From Bacteroides sp. MSB163 (GTDB taxonomy: Bacteria > Bacteroidota > Bacteroidia > Bacteroidales > Bacteroidaceae): a stretch of DNA of 64,000 nucleotides. Each line of letters opens with the position of its first letter. Position 1 is the first letter of the stretch. Made by a program: the position numbers and the translations under genes. The notes under the pieces were generated by a model. That model was not told the origin of the DNA and made no database searches. It saw only the letters and a program-made list of their open reading frames with translations. The stretch covers positions 4,332,001-4,396,000 of the forward strand of contig NZ_CP143867.1 in NCBI RefSeq assembly GCF_036416795.1, written 5' to 3'. This document shows positions 53,048 through 64,000 of the stretch, piece by piece.

Positions 53048-53461
53048 ATGTGTTCCACGCTTTTTTATAATGGTGTTTATATTCAACCCCTGTCTTGTTC
53101 TGAGATAGGAGGTGTTTACATACTGTTTCCCTTTAGGACCGATTGTAACCGGGCATAAAACAGGTGTCAATCCTCTGAAATCAAAGATTTCGAGCTTTGT
53201 TCCCAATCCGTTCTCGTTTCCCAACGGTGTGCCTATGTCAGTTTCCTGTCCTTTTCCGTTGTCTGTATTTTCCAGACTCTGCCTGTCGCTTTTGCAGCTG
53301 GCTGATGTTCCGGACTTTTGTTTGGAGAGCGAAGAGTCCGCCACACTTTTGGGCAGACAACCGATAGTGACGCAACGTCCCAGGCTGGCAAATGCAGCAT
53401 AGGCTTTCCGGCTCCATTTCCTGAAGCGCAGGGTCGTTCTATTGAGTTGTCTTTTCCTCAT
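53024..53461 (-). CDS. Unidentified small basic protein upstream of bioBA
   Basis: The 145-residue protein from ATG 53461 (MRKRQLNRTTLRFRKWSRK) has a strongly basic N-terminus followed by AYAAFASLGRCVTIG, then a low-complexity Ser/Lys/Gly/Asn stretch. It has no signal peptide, helix or enzyme motif that I can see. From memory, short Bacteroidetes proteins starting with an LRFRKWSRK-YA-F-S-G-VTIG block recur near vitamin or receptor genes, but I cannot name a family. It is on the same strand as the biotin genes, 63 bases before bioBA, with a -7 box TACATTTG at 53518-53525. It could be a leader or regulatory polypeptide. An alternative start at 53482 adds 7 residues. Confidence 0.55.
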   Translation of the reverse strand: MRKRQLNRTTLRFRKWSRKAYAAFASLGRCVTIGCLPKSVADSSLSKQKSGTSASCKSDRQSLENTDNGKGQETDIGTPLGNENGLGTKLEIFDFRGLTPVLCPVTIGPKGKQYVNTSYLRTRQGLNINTIIKKRGTHVTRIVQI

Positions 53462-53517
53462 GGTGTTTCCGGATCGGTTCAATGCCGTTTTTCGGTATTA
53501 TTCTTGTTAATCGGCTG

Positions 53518-53525
53518 CAAATGTA
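53518..53525 (-). promoter_or_regulatory. -7 box upstream of the small gene and biotin operon
   Basis: Minus-strand TACATTTG fits TAnnTTTG, 57-64 bases before the start of the small gene. No other box lies between it and bioBA, so it probably drives the whole biotin set. Confidence 0.5.
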
Positions 53526-53639
53526 ACAAAAATATTTTTCTCTTTATAACGATTGAAGGCCTATGATCGCATGAATAAAAAATAGTTTTCCCACGTTTCT
53601 GTTTCCTTGTTATTCAGTAATGCGCTGACAACCTGACAC

Positions 53640-53985
53640 AACGATGTGCATATAAGTACCGCCTTCCATCTGGCCGAACTGTGCGGTATAAAAGATCAAG
53701 CCGAAATTCCATCCGACGTTGGTACACTTGGTACAGCCCTTCTTTCGTCTCACACACGCGCGTAAGGTGGACGCTCAAGAGGAAAATGTGGCAAATGACA
53801 GTAATCCGCTGTCATGGGCGGAGCTTTCACGCTTCGCCTCACCGAGGAGCAGAAGAAGGAATTCAAGCCCTATGGGATCTCGCCATTACCTCCGCTTCCA
53901 TTTGGCTGAAGCACTTGCGAAATACGGTCTGTTGGAAAGCGCAGATGGAAATGGAACTTATACAAAGTCGGATAAGCGGTGAGGA
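53640..53985 (+). pseudogene. Possible frameshifted coding remnant
   Basis: Protein-like words appear in different plus-strand frames in sequence: TAFHLAELCGIKDQAEIPSD then stop near 53764; FTLRLTEEQKKEFKPYGISP in another frame; and HLAEALAKYGLLESADGNGT ending at the TGA near 53982. The composition is more GC-rich than the non-coding sequence around it. This looks like a decayed C-terminal fragment of an unknown, possibly mobile-element gene. The flanking bases 53526-53640 and 53990-54065 show nothing I can name. Confidence 0.3.
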
Positions 53986-54065
53986 ATGATCGGTGGTGGT
54001 GGCTGAGTGGTGGGGATTCACACCTTAATTATACGCGCACGTGTGTGTGAGGAAAAGGAGCCGGT

Positions 54066-54212
54066 GAACCTCTGTACCAAGTGTACCAACTTCATCATTA
54101 CAAAACCATACCTCAACTCCGCAAAAATGAATCTCAACTTTACCTCGCTAAACCTCAGCTCTAGGTTCTCAAACCTTAGCTTTATACCTCCAATCCTCAG
54201 CTTTAAGGTTCT
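54066..54212. repeat. 21-bp phased repeat array (7 units)
   Basis: Seven consecutive 21-base units share the pattern RAACCTCARCTYTA. The core octamer reads CTTCATCA, CCTCAACT, TCTCAACT, CCTCAGCT, CCTTAGCT and CCTCAGCT starting at 54090, 54111, 54132, 54153, 54174 and 54195; the first unit (54066) keeps only CCTC. The unit bodies vary but the period does not slip. The array lies in the non-coding stretch upstream of the rRNA promoters. Confidence 0.75.
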
Positions 54213-54385
54213 CCCTGTGCTTTTTCCCGCCTCTGTTCACGCGCACATTTCGCGCACGTATATATAATAATGTATCCTCTTCCCCTTCTTTCATCCTTTC
54301 TTTCAGAATTATGTTCTACAACATCCTTATCAATCAGCCATTTACGAAATTGTTTCAGAAATATGGTGAAAAAGTGATAGATATA

Positions 54386-54417
54386 TTTGGATTGAATCGT
54401 AATATGCCCTACTTTTG
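54386..54417 (+). promoter_or_regulatory. rRNA promoter P1
   Basis: TTTG (54386-54389), a 20-base spacer, and TACTTTTG (54410-54417) form a full -33/-7 Bacteroides promoter. The initially transcribed region reads CATCCGCTTTCC, shared with P2 and P3. Confidence 0.75.
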
Positions 54418-54565
54418 CATCCGCTTTCCAAGAGACGGTAAGCCTTGCAATTGACATTCTGACAGAAACGGCGTAGGAACTCCACCGTTTTTCTTTTCTT
54501 TGGGCTTAATTCCAACCAAGAATACAGCATTTTAAAAGAAAAAAGAAAAAAAACTTCCGGAAACA

Positions 54566-54598
54566 TTTGGAAGATATGTGATAAAGTTCTTACCTTTG
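54566..54598 (+). promoter_or_regulatory. rRNA promoter P2
   Basis: TTTG (54566-54569), 21 bases, TACCTTTG (54591-54598), followed by CGCCCGCTTTCC. An A-rich UP-like tract (AAAAGAAAAAAAACTTCC) lies just upstream. Confidence 0.8.
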
Positions 54599-54748
54599 CG
54601 CCCGCTTTCCAAACGAAGGCAATCGATAATTGACTTGCTGATTAGGAAACCGGTGTTGCTAAGAACTCCTTTCTCTTTCCTCTTTTATCTCCCTTTCGCA
54701 AAGAGAGACGACGAGAAAAAGAAAAAAGAAAAAAAACTTCTGAAATTA

Positions 54749-54781
54749 TTTGGAAGATATGCTTAAAAGTTCTTACCTTTG
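54749..54781 (+). promoter_or_regulatory. rRNA promoter P3
   Basis: TTTG (54749-54752), 21 bases, TACCTTTG (54774-54781), then CATCCGCTTTCT. The stretch from the A-rich tract to the start region is a ~75-base direct repeat of P2, so the tandem promoters arose by duplication. Confidence 0.8.
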
Positions 54782-55039
54782 CATCCGCTTTCTGAAAAGA
54801 AAAGCAGTTTTGAAAAGAAGCGATCTTTGAAGAATTTACATAAACAATACAAGTAGTACAAGAGCAGAATGCTACAATGGTTAGTAATGAATAATTAATA
54901 ACCAAGCGTACATTCTGGGTATAAAAAAAAGAACCGTCAAGTAACTTATATATATAGGTAATTTGAAGACTTTTAATAAACCGAGCGTCCTGAACAGAGC
55001 AAAATCACTAGTATTCTTACTAGTAATAACAATACTTTT

Positions 55040-56563
<1,524 letters not shown>

Positions 56564-56718
56564 TGGAGCGGCGCTCAAATTCAATTAAACGATTGAAACA
56601 AATATTAGAGGTTGGTTCTTTTGTGATACTTCCATTAGAACCTCTTGGACTACGCGTAGTTGTTTATATAATATAAGAGAAAGAAGAAGCCGAGCCGCAA
56701 GGCGAGGGTTTGACTGAC

Positions 56719-56792
56719 AGTCCTATAGCTCAGTTGGTTAGAGCGCTACACTGATAATGTAGAGGTCGGCAGTTCAACTCTGCCTGGGACTA
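56719..56792 (+). tRNA. tRNA-Ile (GAT)
   Basis: The 74-base cloverleaf has acceptor AGTCCTA/TGGGACT and anticodon stem CTACA/TGTAG around loop CTGATAA (anticodon GAT). The T-arm is GGCAG-TTCAACT-CTGCC. CCA is not encoded. Confidence 0.97.
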
Positions 56793-56874
56793 CTCTTTAA
56801 GTAATTACAAATTATGAATAAAAATTACTCCGTTCGGACTTGTAGTTGTTATTTAGTAATTCGTAATTAAAAGG

Positions 56875-56948
56875 GGGGGATTAGCTCAGCTGGCTAGAGC
56901 ACCTGCTTTGCACGCAGGGGGTCAACGGTTCGAATCCGTTATTCTCCA
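56875..56948 (+). tRNA. tRNA-Ala (TGC)
   Basis: The 74-base cloverleaf has acceptor GGGGGAT/ATTCTCC (two G-T pairs) and anticodon stem CCTGC/GCAGG around TTTGCAC (anticodon TGC). The T-arm contains GGTTCGAATCC. CCA is not encoded. The 82-base spacer before it has an AT-rich imperfect inverted repeat (AATTAC words). Confidence 0.97.
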
Positions 56949-57048
56949 CTCTACCTTTTCTAGGTAATCGATCTTTGACATGATGTACAAAAAAAAGTAA
57001 AGTTATAACAAGCTGAAAGTATATATCGAGCCATACGGCTAGGTAAGA

Positions 57049-59930
<2,882 letters not shown>

Positions 59931-60002
59931 CCTTGCCTTGTATGGCGGATATATACGTTCAGTTTTCTAACTTTGCTTTTTACATCGTGTCTAACTTATT
60001 TC

Positions 60003-60107
<105 letters not shown>

Positions 60108-60117
60108 TTTTTGAAGG

Positions 60118-60155
60118 AAAGCCTCCATATCGAAATGATATGGAGGCTTTTTGTG
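60118..60155 (+). terminator. rRNA operon intrinsic terminator
   Basis: AAGCCTCCATATC pairs with GATATGGAGGCTT over 13 bp with a 5-base loop, followed by TTTTTGTGTTT, about 11 bases after the 5S gene. Confidence 0.92.
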
Positions 60156-60383
60156 TTTATAGGTATAATATTTCTTTGGCATTGTGGTAGGTGGGGTAGC
60201 CGATGAATTGACTCTCCTTTTTTCCTCTTTGAAAACCCTATTTTCCTTTTTCAGCAAGCTTTTTCTTTTTAGTTTGCAACTTCATCCTTATCTTTACGGA
60301 ATAAAAATGGTATAAAAAGGCTTTTTTTGAAAAAGAGGACATTTTTATTCCATTCTTTCTCCTTTTTTTCTGAGGGATTTTAG

Positions 60384-60391
60384 TACTTTTG
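60384..60391 (+). promoter_or_regulatory. -7 box of the V-ATPase operon
   Basis: TACTTTTG fits TAnnTTTG, 66-73 bases before the subunit E start. The 60156-60383 stretch is AT-rich and shows no other feature. Confidence 0.5.
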
Positions 60392-60456
60392 GACTCGAAT
60401 CTAATAAAAAGGGAAAAAATCGCAATTATATAATTATTAAAATTACTCCTGTGTAT

Positions 60457-61047
60457 ATGGAAAACAAAATTCAAGAGTTGACTGATAAGATTTACCGCGA
60501 GGGGGTCGAAAAAGGTAACATTGAGGCCCAGAAACTTATCGCTAACGCTCAAGATGAAGCCAAGAAAATTGTGGAAGACGCTCGTAAAGAAGCTGAAGCA
60601 ATCGTGGCTGCCTCTCGTAAGTCTGCCGATGAACTGGCAGAAAATACCAAGTCGGAATTGAAATTATTCGCCGGCCAGGCAGTGAATGCACTGAAGTCTG
60701 AAATCGCTACACTTGTAACGGATAAGATTGTCAATGCGGATGTGAAAACATTTGCTGCTGATAAGGATTATTTGAATGCCTTCATAGTTGCATTGGCTTC
60801 CAAATGGAGTGTGAACGAGCCTATTGTGATCTCTACCGCCGATGCCGATGGTCTGAAGAAATATTTCGCCGCACAAGCAAAAGCGTTGCTGGATAAAGGT
60901 GTGCAAATAGAACAGGTAAATGGTAATAAGACGTTGTTCACCGTTTCGCCTGCCGATGGTTCATACAAAGTAAACTTCGGTGAAGAAGAATTTATGAATT
61001 ACTTCAAAGAATTCCTGCGTCCGCAATTAGTGGAAATGCTGTTCTAA
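60457..61047 (+). CDS. atpE: V-type ATP synthase subunit E
   Basis: The 196-residue protein from ATG 60457 (MENKIQELTDKIYREGVEKG) has a long N-terminal amphipathic coiled coil (about 1-75, heptads of Ala, Glu and Lys) and a C-terminal globular part ending EFLRPQLVEMLF. This is the architecture of the peripheral stalk subunit E that links the A3B3 head to subunit I. A GTG six bases earlier (60451) gives the same frame and is less likely. It is the first gene of the operon. Confidence 0.9.
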   Translation: MENKIQELTDKIYREGVEKGNIEAQKLIANAQDEAKKIVEDARKEAEAIVAASRKSADELAENTKSELKLFAGQAVNALKSEIATLVTDKIVNADVKTFAADKDYLNAFIVALASKWSVNEPIVISTADADGLKKYFAAQAKALLDKGVQIEQVNGNKTLFTVSPADGSYKVNFGEEEFMNYFKEFLRPQLVEMLF

Positions 61048-61058
61048 AACCACAGGAT

Positions 61059-61901
61059 ATGAGTAAATACTATTACTACTTGGTAGCCGGTTTGCCCGAA
61101 CTCACTTTGGAGGATAGCAAACTGAGCTATACGGTAGCTGATTTCAAAGCGGAACTGTATCCGAATTTGTCTGACGAAGATAAACGGTTGATTGATCTGT
61201 TTTATTTGAAGTTTGACAATGCGAACGTTCTGAAATTGCTAAAGGATAAGGACGCCGCCATTGATCCTCGTGGAAATTATTCCGCAGAAGAATTGGCTGA
61301 GTTTATCTCGTTGCTCAAAGATGGTGACGAGGTGGCTGATGCCGTATTTCCTTCCTATCTCTCCACTTTTATTTCAGAATATTTCAATACTCCTGCCGAG
61401 GATGATTTTCTGTATGAAGACCGTCTGGCTGCGCTTTACTATGCGTATGCAATGAAGTGCAGGAATAAGTTCGTGTCTTCTTGGTTTGAATTCAATCTGA
61501 TAATGAACAATGTGCTGGTGGCGCTGACTGCCCGGAAATTCAAGATGGATATCGCTCCGCTGATAGTGGGAGATACGGAAGTGTGCGAGGCTTTGCGTAC
61601 ATCCGGTGCCCGTGATTTCGGGCTGACGGGAGAGGTGGACTTCTTGGATCAGTTAGTGAAGATCAGTGAAACCGAAGAGTTAGTGGAACGGGAAAAGAAA
61701 ATTGACCAGTTACGTTGGAATTGGATGGAAGAAGCTACCTTCTTTAACTATTTCACCGTAGAGCGTCTGTTCGTTTTTCTGCTGCAACTGGAAATGATAG
61801 AACGGTGGATTTCTTTGGATAAGGAAAAGGGTAATCAGTTGTTCCGCAGCATCATAGCAACGCTGAAGGATGAAGTGCAGATTCCCGCAGAATTCAGATA
61901 A
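61059..61901 (+). CDS. DUF2764 family protein of the V-ATPase operon
   Basis: The 280-residue soluble protein begins MSKYYYYLVAGLPELTLEDS. It belongs by position and this start to DUF2764, found between subunits E and A in Bacteroidetes V-ATPase operons. The rest is mostly alpha-helical with an acidic surface (for example SEYFNTPAEDDFLYEDRLAALYY). It is similar in size to, and possibly the counterpart of, the missing subunit C; that is an inference. It lies 11 bases after atpE and 18 bases before atpA. Confidence 0.85.
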   Translation: MSKYYYYLVAGLPELTLEDSKLSYTVADFKAELYPNLSDEDKRLIDLFYLKFDNANVLKLLKDKDAAIDPRGNYSAEELAEFISLLKDGDEVADAVFPSYLSTFISEYFNTPAEDDFLYEDRLAALYYAYAMKCRNKFVSSWFEFNLIMNNVLVALTARKFKMDIAPLIVGDTEVCEALRTSGARDFGLTGEVDFLDQLVKISETEELVEREKKIDQLRWNWMEEATFFNYFTVERLFVFLLQLEMIERWISLDKEKGNQLFRSIIATLKDEVQIPAEFR

Positions 61902-61919
61902 AATAAATAACATAATTAT

Positions 61920-63674
61920 ATGGCAACAAAAGGAACTGTTAGTGGCGTTATCGCCAACATGGTAACCCTCGTCGTTGACGGCCCGGTGGCACAGAACGAG
62001 ATTTGCTACATCTCGACCGGCGGTGACCGACTGATGGCGGAGGTGATTAAGGTGGTAGGTACCCATGTGTACGTGCAGGTGTTTGAGAGCACCCGCGGAC
62101 TGAAAGTAGGGGCTGAAGCCGAATTTACCGGACACATGCTTGAGGTGACATTAGGCCCGGGTATGCTTTCGAAAAACTATGATGGTCTGCAAAATGACCT
62201 CGATAAGATGGATGGAGTCTTCCTGAAACGCGGACAATATACCTATCCGCTGGACAAAGGAAGCAGATGGCACTTTATGCCTCTGGTGAAAGTAGGTGAT
62301 AAAGTGGAAGCCGCTGCCTGGCTGGGACAAGTGGATGAAAACTTCCAACCCCTGAAAATCATGGTGCCTTTCACTCAAAAGGGCGTATGTACCGTGAAAT
62401 CCATCGTAGACGAAGGTGAGTACAGCATCGAAGATATCGTAGCTGTACTGACTGACGAAGAAGGGAACGACATCCATGTGAACATGATACAGAAATGGCC
62501 GGTGAAACGCGCCATGACGAATTATAAAGAAAAGCCGCGTCCTTTCAAACTGTTGGAAACGGGTGTACGTGTCATTGATACCGTGAATCCTATCGTAGAA
62601 GGTGGTACGGGATTTATTCCCGGCCCGTTCGGTACGGGAAAAACAGTGCTTCAGCACGCCATTTCAAAGCAGGCGGAGGCGGATATCGTAATCATTGCTG
62701 CCTGTGGTGAACGTGCCAATGAGGTTGTGGAAATCTTTACGGAATTCCCGGAACTGGTTGACCCGCATACCGGACGTAAGTTGATGGAGCGTACAATCAT
62801 TATTGCTAATACTTCGAACATGCCGGTAGCTGCCCGTGAAGCATCTGTATATACGGCTATGACGATTGCAGAGTACTATCGCAGCATGGGTCTGAAGGTA
62901 TTGTTGATGGCTGATTCCACTTCTCGTTGGGCACAGGCTTTGCGCGAGATGTCCAACCGTATGGAAGAGTTGCCTGGACCTGACGCATTCCCGATGGACT
63001 TGTCTTCTATCATCTCCAATTTCTACGGACGTGCCGGATATGTGGTGCTGGGTAACGGCGAAACGGGTTCTATTACCTTTATCGGTACGGTGTCTCCTGC
63101 CGGTGGTAACTTGAAAGAGCCTGTAACGGAGAATACGAAGAAGGTAGCCCGCTGTTTCTACGCTCTTGAGCAGGATCGTGCCGACAAGAAGCGTTATCCC
63201 GCTGTGAATCCGATTGATTCTTATTCTAAATATATCGAATATCCTGAATTTGAGGAATATATCAAAACTCACATCAATGGCGAGTGGATCGGTAAGGTGA
63301 ATGAAATCAAAAACCGCTTGCAACGCGGTAAGGAGATTGCCGAACAGATCAATATCCTGGGTGATGACGGTGTACCTGTAGAATATCATGTAACATTCTG
63401 GAAATCAGAATTGATCGACTTCGTAATCCTGCAACAGGATGCTTTCGACGAAATTGACGCTGTAACACCGATGGAGCGCCAGGAAGATATCTTGAACATG
63501 ATTATTGATATCTGTCATACGGAGTTTGAATTCGATAACTTCAATGAAGTAATGGATTATTTTAAGAAAATGATCAATATCTGTAAGCAGATGAACTACT
63601 CGAAGTTCAAATCAGAAGAATATGAAGGATTCCGTAAACAGTTGCAGGAACTGATTGAAGAACGTAAAGCCTAA
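61920..63674 (+). CDS. atpA: V-type ATP synthase catalytic subunit A
   Basis: The 584-residue protein has the catalytic-subunit pattern. It has a beta-barrel N-terminus (MATKGTVSGVIANMVTLVVD), the non-homologous insert typical of V/A-type A subunits (about 110-200), and Walker A GPFGTGKT near residue 235. The catalytic Glu lies in CGERANEVVEIF, and the Walker B region is VLLMADSTSRWAQALRE. The C-terminal helical domain is complete. It hydrolyses or synthesises ATP in the A3B3 head; in Bacteroides the ion may be Na+ or H+. The 140-base gap to subunit B is an unusual long one holding AT-rich inverted repeats. Confidence 0.97.
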   Translation: MATKGTVSGVIANMVTLVVDGPVAQNEICYISTGGDRLMAEVIKVVGTHVYVQVFESTRGLKVGAEAEFTGHMLEVTLGPGMLSKNYDGLQNDLDKMDGVFLKRGQYTYPLDKGSRWHFMPLVKVGDKVEAAAWLGQVDENFQPLKIMVPFTQKGVCTVKSIVDEGEYSIEDIVAVLTDEEGNDIHVNMIQKWPVKRAMTNYKEKPRPFKLLETGVRVIDTVNPIVEGGTGFIPGPFGTGKTVLQHAISKQAEADIVIIAACGERANEVVEIFTEFPELVDPHTGRKLMERTIIIANTSNMPVAAREASVYTAMTIAEYYRSMGLKVLLMADSTSRWAQALREMSNRMEELPGPDAFPMDLSSIISNFYGRAGYVVLGNGETGSITFIGTVSPAGGNLKEPVTENTKKVARCFYALEQDRADKKRYPAVNPIDSYSKYIEYPEFEEYIKTHINGEWIGKVNEIKNRLQRGKEIAEQINILGDDGVPVEYHVTFWKSELIDFVILQQDAFDEIDAVTPMERQEDILNMIIDICHTEFEFDNFNEVMDYFKKMINICKQMNYSKFKSEEYEGFRKQLQELIEERKA

Positions 63675-63679
63675 GGATG

Positions 63680-63806
63680 TACTATTTGACTATTTACAAT
63701 TTACTATTTGCCTTGCGGATGCAGGTGCATGGAGGTTGTAGATAGTAAAATAGTAAAATAGGATGGCAGAGATTTGAATAGTAAATAGTAAATTGTCAAA
63801 TAGTAA
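63680..63806. repeat. AT-rich inverted repeats between V-ATPase subunits A and B
   Basis: TACTATTTGACTATTTAC and nearby words (63680-63710) recur as reverse complements in the second half (ATAGTAAATTGT and CAAATAGTA near 63785-63806). A GC-richer centre lies at about 63711-63740. The same style of TAGTAAAT/TATTTGAC words recurs in other Bacteroides intergenic regions as far as I recall. Confidence 0.55.
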
Positions 63807-63814
63807 ATAAATAG

Positions 63815-64000
63815 ATGGCAACAAAAGCATTTCAAAAAATATATACCAAGGTCACTCAGATTACGAAAGCTACGTGTTCGCTGAAAGCAACAGGGGTAGG
63901 GTATGATGAGTTGGCAACCGTAAACGGCAAGCTCGCCCAGGTGGTGAAGATTGCCGGTGACGATGTGACTTTGCAGGTATTTGAGGGTACGGAAGGTATC
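63815..64000 (+). CDS. atpB: V-type ATP synthase subunit B (partial, 5' end)
   Basis: ATG 63815 opens a frame running off the right edge (62 codons visible). It begins MATKAFQKIYTKVTQIT and continues CSLKATGVGYDELATVNG. The GYDELA-x-V start is the standard N-terminal beta-barrel of subunit B. It is placed directly after subunit A as in other V-ATPase operons. Confidence 0.9.
   Translation, partial: MATKAFQKIYTKVTQITKATCSLKATGVGYDELATVNGKLAQVVKIAGDDVTLQVFEGTEGI

Noticed and set aside
53719..53982. Intact 87-codon gene
   Set aside because: The convincing protein words are spread over several frames, so a decayed remnant is a better reading.

Overview
The window looks like a chromosomal segment of a Bacteroides species. 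It has a 16S sequence starting AATGAAGAGTTTGATCC, a fused BioB-BioA, a V-type ATPase operon with a DUF2764 gene between subunits E and A, LytTR/His_kinase regulators, and many promoters with the Bacteroides -7 motif TAnnTTTG. I saw no transposase, integrase, phage gene or CRISPR array.

Layout. 1-9 kb holds the tail of an M23-type peptidase, a C69 dipeptidase, a phosphohexomutase, a convergent NudC, a GNAT acetyltransferase, and a minus-strand LytTR regulator plus histidine kinase pair. 9-16 kb holds a TonB-dependent receptor-like gene heading that regulatory operon, an ABC-F ATPase with a structured leader, a cytoplasmic hybrid kinase and cytidine deaminase. 16.7-18 kb holds a glucosaminidase/LysM protein and an unusual intergenic repeat array.

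18.1-39.1 kb is the centrepiece. It has one membrane-fusion (HlyD-like) protein, one LolD/MacB-type ATPase, one GIN-domain secreted protein and fourteen FtsX/MacB-like permease genes arranged as seven A-B pairs. The locus splits into two transcription blocks: adaptor plus 3 pairs, then ATPase plus 4 pairs plus GIN protein. Each block is preceded by the same palindrome (GTGTTC-N6-GGACAC) at identical distance from a sigma-54-like -24/-12 element. This suggests one enhancer-binding activator drives both. No TolC-type outer-membrane channel and no enhancer-binding regulator lies in the window. A periplasmic-sensor histidine kinase without a receiver follows the array.

41.9-49.5 kb holds an FucI-like protein, a class I aminotransferase, a four-helix-bundle (IVP) gene boxed by inverted repeats, a LolE-like permease, a family 2 glycosyltransferase and the start of the biotin genes. 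The biotin operon (bioBA-bioF-bioG-bioC-bioD, minus strand) runs 53.0 to 47.4 kb, with an unidentified small gene at its head. 53.5-55.0 kb is non-coding: a decayed coding remnant, a 21-bp phased repeat array and three tandem rRNA promoters. 55.0-60.1 kb is an rRNA operon (16S, tRNA-Ile, tRNA-Ala, 23S, 5S) with a terminator. 60.4 kb to the right edge is the V-type ATPase operon (E, DUF2764, A, start of B).

The least expected signals are the seven-pair permease array with its duplicated promoter module, and three intergenic arrays of diverged repeats with exact 23-, 22- and 21-bp periods (about 11.9, 17.8 and 54.1 kb). A catalytically dead-looking histidine kinase is also encoded next to an intact paralogue. 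All calls rest on reading the sequence; no database search was run.
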